Part shown: piece after piece, positions 8,941 to 16,914 of the stretch
Layout: the number at the start of each line of letters is the position of its first letter
How positions within the stretch are numbered: position 1 is the first letter of the stretch
NCBI GenBank assembly: GCA_947494205.1
Contig: CANLUH010000001.1
Coordinates: 124,001 to 188,000 of the forward strand
DNA: 64,000 nt
Source of the DNA: an uncultured Flavobacteriaceae bacterium
GTDB lineage: Bacteria; Bacteroidota; Bacteroidia; Flavobacteriales; Flavobacteriaceae
Reading direction: 5' to 3'
Position numbers and translations under genes: made by a program
Notes under the pieces: generated by a model
What the model was told of the DNA's origin: nothing
Database searches by the model: none
Seen by the model: the letters and a program-made list of their open reading frames with translations, nothing else

Positions 8941-9144
8941 ATGTCAACAAAACAAAAAAAATTAGAGAGAATTAATTTAGGAGAACTACCTGTATTCTAT
9001 TTTAATCCTATACTAGAAAGTGAAAAAGCAGATCCTTATATCGTTAAAGTTAAAGAGGTGAAAATAAAGGCATATCAAACCAAAATAGCACAATTAGAAG
9101 ATTATAAAATACTTAAACCAATCTGTAAAAGTTTTAAGCTATGA
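8941..9144 (+). CDS. Unrecognised 67-aa protein in the RiPP operon
   Basis: A basic, Lys-rich soluble peptide starting MSTKQKKLERINLGELPVFY, with one Cys near the C terminus and no GG motif, signal or membrane segment. It follows gwsG by 12 bases and overlaps gwsS by ATGA, so it is firmly inside the operon. I do not recognise a family. It is too short for a typical RiPP recognition element and lacks a leader/core boundary, so it may be a small accessory or adaptor of the maturases, or an atypical peptide substrate. Confidence 0.7.
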   Translation: MSTKQKKLERINLGELPVFYFNPILESEKADPYIVKVKEVKIKAYQTKIAQLEDYKILKPICKSFKL

Positions 9145-10199
9145 TTAAAGAACAAGACATCAATAACTCTCATTTTAGAACGTATGAAAGCTGCAGAATT
9201 GTTAAAGGAGCTAAACGTACTATAATATGCGATACAGAACGTAAAAGAGCACACTTAATTACAGAGGATATAAATACTATTTTAAGTCAAGACAAAACAC
9301 TAACTATAGGAGAAATTAAAGAGAAATACGGAAAAGATAATGAAGATACTATACAAGAGTATTTTAATTATTTATTAGATCATGAGTTTATTTTTTTATG
9401 CACAAAAGAAGAGTTAAAACTATTTCCAGAAATGGATTTATCATGGGAGTCTCCTTCAATTATTTCTGATGCTATAATTGATTATGATAGCAATAGTGAT
9501 TACGATTTTAATGCTATTTTTAATCAATTAATAGATTTAGGTTGTATACATCTAGCCATTCGTTTTTATAATAACATTGAAGTCTCTCTTATAGAAAACA
9601 TTCTAACATTATTAAATGAATCTACTATAGAAAAAGTAGAAATAAACGTAAAACATACTACTATTTTTAGTGATAAATCTGTTTTTGAAACACTAAAAAA
9701 AGACTTTCCAAGATTAACAACTGTAATTGTTTACAACTCACCAATAAAAGACATAAACAAAGACCCAGATGCTTTTGATCTTAACTATACAAAAGAAACA
9801 CTAAAACCAACAACGCACTGCGGCTATATATCGCCAAACACCTTTAGATACAATACAAGTTTCTTTTTAGAGTCGCTTTCATTTAACAATTGTTTAAATA
9901 AAAAAATAGCTATAGATACCAATGGAGATATAAAGAACTGTCCTTCGTTTAAAAATAGTTATGGTAATATAAAATCGGAAACACTAATAGAAACTATAAA
10001 CAATTCAGACTTAAAACATCTTTGGACTATTACTAAAGATAGTGTAGATAAATGTAAAGATTGCGAGTTTCGTTACATCTGTTCAGACTGTAGAGCGTTC
10101 ACAGAACAAGGCGATTTATATTCAAAACCTCTAAACTGTGGTTACGATCCTTATACCGCAAAGTGGGACATAAAATTAGAAGCAAAATTACAAGATTAA
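9141..10199 (+). CDS. gwsS: SPASM-domain peptide maturase lacking a radical-SAM core, grasp-with-spasm system
   Basis: A 352-residue protein. Its C-terminal third has the Cys pattern of a SPASM auxiliary iron-sulfur domain: NNCLNKK, IKNCPSF, DKCKDCEFRYICSDC and LNCGYD. The N-terminal part has a PqqD-like look (residues ~10-85) and a degraded barrel-like middle, but no CxxxCxxC motif for a radical-SAM cluster. This fits the SPASM_w_grasp partner family found beside GwsG-type ligases, thought to help peptide modification or recognition rather than do radical chemistry. It overlaps the preceding 67-aa gene by ATGA and is one base from the HlyD-like gene. Confidence 0.88.
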   Translation: MIKEQDINNSHFRTYESCRIVKGAKRTIICDTERKRAHLITEDINTILSQDKTLTIGEIKEKYGKDNEDTIQEYFNYLLDHEFIFLCTKEELKLFPEMDLSWESPSIISDAIIDYDSNSDYDFNAIFNQLIDLGCIHLAIRFYNNIEVSLIENILTLLNESTIEKVEINVKHTTIFSDKSVFETLKKDFPRLTTVIVYNSPIKDINKDPDAFDLNYTKETLKPTTHCGYISPNTFRYNTSFFLESLSFNNCLNKKIAIDTNGDIKNCPSFKNSYGNIKSETLIETINNSDLKHLWTITKDSVDKCKDCEFRYICSDCRAFTEQGDLYSKPLNCGYDPYTAKWDIKLEAKLQD

Positions 10200-10200
10200 A

Positions 10201-11493
10201 ATGCCAAATACATTAGAAGACATAGAATTAAGAAGCGAGCAAGTACAGGATATTTTATCTTATGTACCCCATTGGATGATACGTTATGGCAATGTTCTGT
10301 TTTTTAGTTTAATTGCTTTGGTTTTACTCTTATCTTGGTTTGTTAAATATCCAGATATTATAACCTCAGAAGCATTACTAACTACAGAAATTTCACCTCA
10401 AAAAGAATACGCTAAAAGTACTGGTAAACTAAGTGCTATTTTAATAAAAGATAATGAGGTAGTATCTTCAAATACACCTTTGGCTATTATTGAGAATACT
10501 GCAAATTATGAAGACGTTTTTAAACTAAAAGCAATAATAGACACCTTAAAGGTAAATAGAAAAAGTTTCTCTTTCCCTATAGATGAAATGCCTATTTTAT
10601 TTCTTGGAAATATAGATGCTAGTTATGCTTTATTCGAAAACAGCTATATTCAATATAAACTTAATTCACAATTAAAACCATTTTCTAATGAAGCTATAGC
10701 GAATAAAACATCGATATCTGAACTTACCAGACGCTTACAAACCTCAAAACAACAATTAGCAATTAGCGAATCTGAATTACTTTTAAAAGAAAGAGATTTA
10801 AATCGCTATAAAACATTATTAAATAGCGGTAATATTGCGCGATTAGAGTACGAACAAAAAGAATTAGAATACAAACAAGCGCAACGTAATTTTATTACCT
10901 TTAAAAGCTCCATATCTCAAGTAAGAGAAGCGTTAAGTAATGCGAATAAAGTATCTAAAGGCAATGAGATTAACCAAGTTAAAGAAGAATTAATATTACT
11001 CAAAAATGTTATTCAATCTTTTAATCAATTAAAAAGCAGTATTAAAGACTGGGAACAACGTTACCTATTAAAAACTAATATTGATGGAAAAGTATCATTC
11101 TCAAATTACTGGAAAAATAATGAAACTGTAAATCAAGGAGATTTAGTATTTACTATTATACCTATTGAGAATTCTAACTTTATAGCAAAGTTAAAAACAC
11201 CACCTGCTAATTCAGGAAAACTAAAAATAGGCCAAGTTGTTAATATTAAATTAGAAAATTATCCAGATGCAGAATTCGGGATTTTAAAAGGCGCTATAGA
11301 ATCTATCTCTCTTGTTCAAGATAAAGAAGGTTTTTATAGAATAAAAGTAAAACTTCCAAATAAACTTACAACATCTTACAATAAAGACATTGTTTTTAAA
11401 CAAGAAATGGCAGGTAGTGCAGAAATTATAACTGAAGATTTAAGACTAATTGAACGCTTTTTCTATCAGCTTAAAGATGTTTTTAAAAGATAA
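10201..11493 (+). CDS. HlyD-family membrane fusion protein of the peptide exporter
   Basis: A 430-residue protein with one transmembrane segment at about residues 28-48 (VLFFSLIALVLLLSWFV), a lipoyl/barrel-sandwich half, a long Gln/Glu-rich coiled coil (~170-270) and a C-terminal beta-barrel region. It would bridge the C39-ABC exporter to an outer-membrane TolC-like channel. No outer-membrane factor gene is in the cluster, so a housekeeping one is probably used. It starts one base after gwsS and is the last gene of the operon, followed by a clear terminator. Confidence 0.9.
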   Translation: MPNTLEDIELRSEQVQDILSYVPHWMIRYGNVLFFSLIALVLLLSWFVKYPDIITSEALLTTEISPQKEYAKSTGKLSAILIKDNEVVSSNTPLAIIENTANYEDVFKLKAIIDTLKVNRKSFSFPIDEMPILFLGNIDASYALFENSYIQYKLNSQLKPFSNEAIANKTSISELTRRLQTSKQQLAISESELLLKERDLNRYKTLLNSGNIARLEYEQKELEYKQAQRNFITFKSSISQVREALSNANKVSKGNEINQVKEELILLKNVIQSFNQLKSSIKDWEQRYLLKTNIDGKVSFSNYWKNNETVNQGDLVFTIIPIENSNFIAKLKTPPANSGKLKIGQVVNIKLENYPDAEFGILKGAIESISLVQDKEGFYRIKVKLPNKLTTSYNKDIVFKQEMAGSAEIITEDLRLIERFFYQLKDVFKR

Positions 11494-11603
11494 TAGAACT
11501 TTATAATTATTTGGGTAACAAAAATCACTTTTTAGAACCATATAAATAGAAACATCCTTTAAAAAACTAACAGTTGTTAAATCCCATTGCTATTAATCAA
11601 ACT

Positions 11604-11640
11604 AAAAAAGCCTTTCTATGCTCTTGTAGAAAGGCTTTTA
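11604..11640 (+). terminator. Terminator of the RiPP maturation/export operon
   Basis: AAAAGCCTTTCTA pairs with TAGAAAGGCTTTT around an 8-nt loop, about 110 bases after the HlyD-like gene. Confidence 0.8.
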
Positions 11641-11820
11641 ACTTACCTAAGCCCTCCTAAAATAGCTCAACCCAATAACTATAAATTAATCTAGCAAATC
11701 TATATTCGCTAATTTTTTTATACTACAATTTCTAGACACATTAATAATATCTTACAATAAAATAGTACTTTTAAATAAGGTATGAGGTTTTGACAAATAA
11801 AAAATATGTGAATAACGATA
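11641..11820 (+). other. Intergenic stretch with no gene recognised, before the orphan precursor
   Basis: The 405-base gap between the HlyD-like gene and the third precursor holds the operon terminator, about 180 bases of plain AT-rich sequence, then the leader motif. No convincing coding sequence is seen on either strand. A minus-strand frame running through it crosses the third precursor and is judged a shadow. The promoter of that precursor must lie here. Confidence 0.5.
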
Positions 11821-11866
11821 TTCTCTCGCGAGGAATAGACAGAAACCTTGAATGTCTTAAAATGAT
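11821..11866 (+). promoter_or_regulatory. Conserved precursor leader motif, copy 3
   Basis: CTCTCGCGAGG (about 11824-11833) is followed by AGACA (11837-11841) pairing with TGTCT (11853-11857) around a loop containing AACCTTG. AAATGAT at 11860-11866 ends 32 bases before the precursor ATG. Order, spacing and loop sequence match copies 1 and 2, although the gene it precedes has a different leader peptide. Confidence 0.55.
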
Positions 11867-11898
11867 CAGGGCCAATATAATTTACAAAATTTTTAATT

Positions 11899-12060
11899 AT
11901 GAAAAATTTAAAAAACTTAGGAAACGTTTTAACTAAAGTTGAACAACAAACAATCCAAGGTGGCCGAATGAAATGTGATATCGACAAAGATGGTACATGC
12001 GAAACATATAGCCATAGATGTGCCGAAATATACTGCTGTTACGACCCTGAAGATTATTAA
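11899..12060 (+). CDS. Cys-rich GG-leader peptide precursor (53 aa), orphan third copy
   Basis: A 53-residue peptide: leader MKNLKNLGNVLTKVEQQTIQ then GG, followed by a core starting RMKCDIDKDGTCETYSHR and ending with CAEIYCCYDPEDY. The core has five Cys and many acidic residues. The leader differs from those of the two precursors at 7.0-7.4 kb but is of the common Bacteroidota GG type (bacteriocin-like), so the same C39 exporter could process it. It shares their conserved upstream hairpin, which suggests co-regulation. Disulfides or thioethers are possible; no dedicated maturase is adjacent. A terminator follows at once. Confidence 0.8.
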   Translation: MKNLKNLGNVLTKVEQQTIQGGRMKCDIDKDGTCETYSHRCAEIYCCYDPEDY

Positions 12061-12085
12061 GAATAAATTATTTACTGATTTATAC

Positions 12086-12118
12086 AAAAAAGCCTTTCTA
12101 AATTAGAAAGGCTTTTAA
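12086..12118 (+). terminator. Bidirectional terminator between the third precursor and valS
   Basis: AAAAGCCTTTCTA and TAGAAAGGCTTTT form a perfect stem with a 3-nt loop. T-rich flanks on both strands serve the precursor (plus) and valS (minus). Confidence 0.8.
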
Positions 12119-12136
12119 TTTATTATATTCAAGCTT

Positions 12137-14770
12137 TTACTGCAAACTCGCTAAACTCGCTTTTAATGTTTCTATTTTAGATAAAGCATCTGCTTCTTTT
12201 TTTCGTTCATTAGCAATAACTTTCTCTGGAGCTCCCGCTACAAAACGCTCATTAGATAATTTCTTCTGTGCTATTTTTAAAGAACCTTCAGTATATTCTA
12301 ATTCTTTTGTTAGTTTTTCAACCTCAGCCTTAACATCTATGCTTCCTGCCATTGGCACAAAGTATTCGTTAGATTTTACTCTAAACGTTAATGCACCTTC
12401 TACAGTTTCAGAAACATAGTTTATAGCTTCTAAATTACCAAGCTTAGCAATAACCTCATCGAATGTAGTATTAGCTTTTTCATTATTTATTACTGAAAAA
12501 CCTATAGCGTCTTTATTAGCTATATTTTTTTGTTTTCTAATGTTTCTAATACCAGAAATTACTTCCGAAGCAAAATCGAACTCAGTAATCAAAACTTCAT
12601 GTATTGGTTTAGCTTCTGGCCATTTAGCAACTATTAAAGCTTCTTCAGGACTTCTTTCAGAAATGTAATGCCATAAATCTTCTGTTAAAAATGGCATAAA
12701 CGGATGTACTATTTTTAAATTATCTTCAAAAATCGCAATAACGTTTTGTAATGTTTTAGCATCTATAGGTTGTTGATAGCCTGGCTTTACCATTTCTAAC
12801 ATCCAACCACAGAAATCATCCCAAATTAATTTATAAGTAGTCATTAAAGCATCACTTAATCTGTACTTATTAAAATGATCTTCAATCTCTATTAATGCTT
12901 TTTGAAACTTAGCTTCATACCATTCTATAGCAATCTTACTCGAGTTGGGCTGCGGTATAGTTTCATCTACTTCCCAACCATCAATTAAACGGTACGCATT
13001 CCAAATCTTATTTCCGAATTTTTTTCCTTGGTCACATAACGCTTCATCAAACATTAAATCGTTTCCTGCTGCACTACTTAATAATAAACCAACACGTACA
13101 CCTCCTGCTCCATATTCTTCTATTAATTTTAAAGCATCTGGAGAATTCCCTAATTGTTTACTCATTTTACGACGTTGCTTATCGCGTACTAAGCCAGTTA
13201 AGTAAACATTACTAAACGGTTTTTCGTCCTTATATTCGTAACCAGCAATAATCATTCGAGCTACCCAAAAGAATAAAATATCTGGCCCAGTAACTAAATC
13301 GTTGGTTGGGTAATAATACTTTATTTCTTCGTTTTCAGGATTTCTTATCCCATCGAAAACACTCATTGGCCATAACCAAGATGAGAACCATGTATCTAAG
13401 GCATCGGTATCTTGACGTAGGCTATTAGCTGTTAGCTCTTGGTTGTTGGTTTTTATTCTTGCTTTTTCTACTGCAGCGTCTATGTTTTCTGCTACAACAA
13501 AATCTTCTTTACCATCACCATAGAAATAAGCTGGAATTTGTTGTCCCCATAGTAACTGTCTAGAAATATTCCAATCGCGAATATTCTCCATCCAGTGTCT
13601 GTATGTGTTTTCAAACTTTTTAGGAAATAACTTTACATCTTCATCTTCTAAAACGGCTTTTATAGCTGGCTTTACCAACTCTTCCATTTTAAGAAACCAT
13701 TGATCACTTAATCTTGGTTCTATAACTGCCTTTGTTCTTTCAGATGTACCTACTTTATTAATATGCGTTTCCGTTTTTGCTATAACTCCCGTAGCTTCTA
13801 ATTCTTTTACTACCGACTTTCTGGCAACAAAACGATCTTGCCCTTCAAAATGTAAACCAAAGCTATTTAAAGACGCATCCTCATTAAAGATATCTATTAC
13901 TTCTAGCTTGTGTTTATCTCCTAAAACTTTATCATTTTCATCGTGTGCAGGTGTTACTTTTAAACATCCTGTTCCAAACTCTACATCTACATACTCGTCT
14001 TCTATAATAGGAATAACACGATTACATATTGGCACTATAGCTTTCTTTCCTTTTAAATGCGTAAAACGCTCATCGTTAGGATTAATACAGATTGCGGTAT
14101 CTCCAAAAATAGTTTCTGGTCTTGTAGTAGCAATCGTTAATGTGTCCTCGCTACCTTCTATTTTATAATTTAAATAGTATAATAATCCTTGACGCTCTTC
14201 GTGTATTACTTCCTCGTCAGATAATGTTGTTTTTGCTTCTGGATCCCAGTTTACCATACGGTAACCCCTGTAGATTAATCCTTTTTCATGTAAATCGACA
14301 AACACCTTTATTACAGCTTCAGACATATCGTCATCCATTGTAAACTTTGTACGGTCCCAATCGCAAGAACAGCCTAACTTTTTAAGTTGTTCTAAAATAA
14401 CACCACCATATTCTTCTGTCCAATCCCAAGCATGCTTTAAAAACTCTTCTCTTGTTAAGTCATTTTTATCTATACCTTGCGATTTTAATTTAGCTACAAC
14501 TTTAGCTTCAGTAGCAATTGAGGCGTGATCTGTACCTGGTACCCAACATGCATTTTTACCCTGTAATCGTGCACGACGAATTAATACATCTTGAATTGTA
14601 TTATTTAACATATGTCCCATATGTAGCACTCCTGTGACGTTTGGTGGTGGTATAACGATTGTATACGGTTCTCTCTCGTCTGGTGTAGAATGAAAATAAT
14701 TATGTTTCATCCAGTAGTCGTACCACTTGCTTTCTACCTGTTTTGCATCATATTGCGATGGAATGCTCAT
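12137..14770 (-). CDS. valS: Valyl-tRNA synthetase
   Basis: An 877-residue class I aminoacyl-tRNA synthetase that charges tRNA-Val. Seen are the HIGH-type motif HMGH in PPNVTGVLHMGHMLNN near residue 50, KMSKQ at 535-539 (signature KMSKS), an editing (CP1) domain with TTRPETIFGDTA, and a C-terminal coiled-coil arm ending in Lys/Glu-rich helices. The frame is open 11 codons further upstream, but MSIPSQYDAKQVE is the usual N terminus of the family, so I place the start at 14770. A minus-strand -7 element (14801-14808) lies about 30 bases before it. Confidence 0.97.
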   Translation of the reverse strand: MSIPSQYDAKQVESKWYDYWMKHNYFHSTPDEREPYTIVIPPPNVTGVLHMGHMLNNTIQDVLIRRARLQGKNACWVPGTDHASIATEAKVVAKLKSQGIDKNDLTREEFLKHAWDWTEEYGGVILEQLKKLGCSCDWDRTKFTMDDDMSEAVIKVFVDLHEKGLIYRGYRMVNWDPEAKTTLSDEEVIHEERQGLLYYLNYKIEGSEDTLTIATTRPETIFGDTAICINPNDERFTHLKGKKAIVPICNRVIPIIEDEYVDVEFGTGCLKVTPAHDENDKVLGDKHKLEVIDIFNEDASLNSFGLHFEGQDRFVARKSVVKELEATGVIAKTETHINKVGTSERTKAVIEPRLSDQWFLKMEELVKPAIKAVLEDEDVKLFPKKFENTYRHWMENIRDWNISRQLLWGQQIPAYFYGDGKEDFVVAENIDAAVEKARIKTNNQELTANSLRQDTDALDTWFSSWLWPMSVFDGIRNPENEEIKYYYPTNDLVTGPDILFFWVARMIIAGYEYKDEKPFSNVYLTGLVRDKQRRKMSKQLGNSPDALKLIEEYGAGGVRVGLLLSSAAGNDLMFDEALCDQGKKFGNKIWNAYRLIDGWEVDETIPQPNSSKIAIEWYEAKFQKALIEIEDHFNKYRLSDALMTTYKLIWDDFCGWMLEMVKPGYQQPIDAKTLQNVIAIFEDNLKIVHPFMPFLTEDLWHYISERSPEEALIVAKWPEAKPIHEVLITEFDFASEVISGIRNIRKQKNIANKDAIGFSVINNEKANTTFDEVIAKLGNLEAINYVSETVEGALTFRVKSNEYFVPMAGSIDVKAEVEKLTKELEYTEGSLKIAQKKLSNERFVAGAPEKVIANERKKEADALSKIETLKASLASLQ

Positions 14771-14800
14771 ACTTTGGAATAGTTTTTGAATATTAATTAG

Positions 14801-14808
14801 CAAAAATA
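14801..14808 (-). promoter_or_regulatory. Putative valS promoter -7 element
   Basis: On the minus strand this reads TATTTTTG, a match to the Bacteroidota TAnnTTTG element. A TTTC near the expected -33 position is one base off consensus. It supports the shorter valS start. Confidence 0.4.
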
Positions 14809-14872
14809 CTTATATTTCTGTTTCTGCGAAATTATAACAGATATTAATATACAGTTAAATATGCTATATGCA

Positions 14873-14904
14873 TTTGCAAGAGTGTATTACATCTAATATT
14901 TTTG
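14873..14904 (+). promoter_or_regulatory. Bacteroidota-type promoter of the DUF1573 gene
   Basis: TTTG at 14873-14876 and TATTTTTG at 14897-14904 are separated by 20 bases, matching the TTTG-N~20-TAnnTTTG consensus. Transcription would begin near 14911, about 45 bases before the start codon. Confidence 0.6.
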
Positions 14905-14953
14905 CAGGACGAATAAAAAGTAGTTAGATTTACACATATAATTAAAAAGAAGA

Positions 14954-15382
14954 ATGATGAAAAATTTTATAACAATATTATTTATAGGTCTTATTAGCCT
15001 TTCTGTTAATGCACAAGACAAAGTTGCAGAAATTGAATTTAAGCAGACCACTATAGATTACGGAACTATTGAAAAAGGATCTAATGGTGTTAGAACTTTT
15101 GAATTTACAAATACAGGAGATGCTCCTTTAATAATAAGCAAAGTAAGTTCAAGTTGTGGTTGTACAGTTCCTAAAAAACCAGAAGGACCAATTATGCCTG
15201 GAAAAACTGGAGAAATCGAAGTAAAGTACGATACTAATAGAGTAAACCCAATTAGAAAAACAATTACTGTTGTATCTAATGCTAAAACTCCAACAGTCGC
15301 TTTAAAAATTAAAGGAAAGGTTATTGATCCTTCTAAAACAAGCGTACTAAATAATAAAAAGAAAAGTGTGATGGAACAATAA
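14954..15382 (+). CDS. DUF1573 domain secreted protein
   Basis: A 142-residue protein with a signal peptide (MKNFITILFIGLISLSVNAQ) followed by an immunoglobulin-like DUF1573 domain with the typical EKGSNGVRTFEFTNTGDAPL and SSSCGCT motifs. Such domains are common in the Bacteroidota periplasm or surface; their role is not defined. ATG codons at 14954 and 14957 are both usable. It has its own promoter and terminator and appears monocistronic. Confidence 0.85.
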   Translation: MMKNFITILFIGLISLSVNAQDKVAEIEFKQTTIDYGTIEKGSNGVRTFEFTNTGDAPLIISKVSSSCGCTVPKKPEGPIMPGKTGEIEVKYDTNRVNPIRKTITVVSNAKTPTVALKIKGKVIDPSKTSVLNNKKKSVMEQ

Positions 15383-15400
15383 TCCATTTCTAAAATAATT

Positions 15401-15434
15401 AAAAAGCCGAAGTAAATACTTCGGCTTTTTTTAT
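15401..15434 (+). terminator. Bidirectional terminator between the DUF1573 gene and the PDZ-protease gene
   Basis: AAAAAGCCGAAGTA pairs with TACTTCGGCTTTTT around a 2-nt apex. T runs occur on both strands, fitting the convergent genes. Confidence 0.85.
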
Positions 15435-15458
15435 GGCTATTTTCTATATATACCTAGG

Positions 15459-16829
15459 CTAATTTAAAAGAGATTCTAAGTAAAACGAAACATTCATAAT
15501 AATACCATTACGCTCTACTTTTAAACGTATACGTTTTCCTTCTTCTTCGAAAAATCGACTCATTATATCGTGTAGACTATAACTTTTTGTATCTCTTCCA
15601 TTAATACCTATAACAACATCTCCTTTTACAAGCCCCACACGTTCAGCAGGCGACCCAGGTCTAACACTAGCAATACTATATGCTGGTTTAACCACATATC
15701 GTGGTTTTGCAACTACAGCTTGTACTTTAATCGCACCTCCACTAGAATTATTTACTGGTGCAGAAGGAATGTTGTTTATTTCGGTTACTAAACGTACGCC
15801 ATCATGCTCTAGCTCTATCCCGCTTTTATTATATGCAAACGGTTCTTTAAAGTTAGCGTTCTTTTTTAATGTTATTTTAGCTTTCTTATAATTTACCGTA
15901 ACATTAAATCGTTTCAATATTTCTCCACCAATACTACCGTTCCTCCCTTTTATTTTTTTAAATGCTGCTATAATAGTAGAATCTGGAAACGCAACTTTAG
16001 GTTTCTTTAAACGAAAAGAATTCAATTTAATTTCATCTATTTTAGAACGTTTTCCATGTACAACACCACTTAATCCATAACCTAGAAAATCTTTAAAATA
16101 ATTATCTCCAATTGTAAGTCCTATACTATCATTCTCAAACAACCATAAAGCATCACTACTACCAGAATCTATTAACAACTTAACAGGAACTGTTTTTTTG
16201 TTCACTACAGTTTCAACATTAAAATAAGGTTTATTATTATAAAACTCTAAATTATAGGTTTCACATCTTTTACAAGATTTTTGTTTATATTTTTCGGGAT
16301 CTGTTAGTTTTATGTATTTGCTTCTATAATTAATATCTACAATAAAATCTTTAAACAAATCATAACCTATAATACCATGAATAGGAACACCTAATCTTGG
16401 TGCAAAATTTATTGAAGAATCAAAAATGACATAAAAACTTTGACTATTATTTACTGCATCTCCTATTTTAAATTCATTATTCGAAGATTTTAGCGCTTCA
16501 ACTAGTCCATCGTTTCCTAAGCCTTTTAAATAAATTCGTTCTGCATTTAATATTTCTAAAGAGTCTGACGCTTTTAAAAAATTAAAGACAATAGGTCTTG
16601 CTACACCTGTATCTAATAAAAAAGATAAAGGAACGCCATTCACTTCAACAGGAATAATAATAACATTATTTATAAGTTGAAATTTAATTTTGTCCGTTCC
16701 TTTTTTATTTTTTATTTCATATTTACCTTGTGAATAACAAGACGTTACCATTATAAATAAAAAGAAAAACAAAGAAAAAAACTGTTTCAATAGCATAAGT
16801 AAAGATATAGCAGATTTCAAGTTAAACAA
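15459..16829 (-). CDS. Aspartyl (retropepsin-like) protease with C-terminal PDZ domain
   Basis: A 456-residue exported protein. Two aspartyl-protease half-sites are visible, FLLDTGVARP and LLIDSGSSDALW, giving the pepsin/retropepsin-type pair of catalytic Asp. A PDZ domain occupies about residues 375-450 (SVRPGSPAERVGLVKGDVV). The N terminus is hydrophobic and ends VTSCYSQG, either a signal peptidase I site or a lipobox. M12 is an equally good start. The family is common in flavobacteria; the target is unknown. Confidence 0.85.
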   Translation of the reverse strand: MFNLKSAISLLMLLKQFFSLFFFLFIMVTSCYSQGKYEIKNKKGTDKIKFQLINNVIIIPVEVNGVPLSFLLDTGVARPIVFNFLKASDSLEILNAERIYLKGLGNDGLVEALKSSNNEFKIGDAVNNSQSFYVIFDSSINFAPRLGVPIHGIIGYDLFKDFIVDINYRSKYIKLTDPEKYKQKSCKRCETYNLEFYNNKPYFNVETVVNKKTVPVKLLIDSGSSDALWLFENDSIGLTIGDNYFKDFLGYGLSGVVHGKRSKIDEIKLNSFRLKKPKVAFPDSTIIAAFKKIKGRNGSIGGEILKRFNVTVNYKKAKITLKKNANFKEPFAYNKSGIELEHDGVRLVTEINNIPSAPVNNSSGGAIKVQAVVAKPRYVVKPAYSIASVRPGSPAERVGLVKGDVVIGINGRDTKSYSLHDIMSRFFEEEGKRIRLKVERNGIIMNVSFYLESLLN

Positions 16830-16914
16830 CTTTTATAAATTAGACGTATAAAAGCTTATTTTTAAATAAATTTTAAGATATTTTTTTGCAACTTTGCTTT
16901 TTAAAATTAATCTT

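Noticed and set aside
9141-10199. Radical-SAM peptide maturase
   Set aside because: No CxxxCxxC motif in the N-terminal part; only the SPASM-type Cys remain.
11718-11987. Minus-strand open frame through the gap before the third precursor
   Set aside because: It runs antisense through the conserved hairpin and the precursor gene, has no recognisable domain and no promoter-like element; judged a chance frame.
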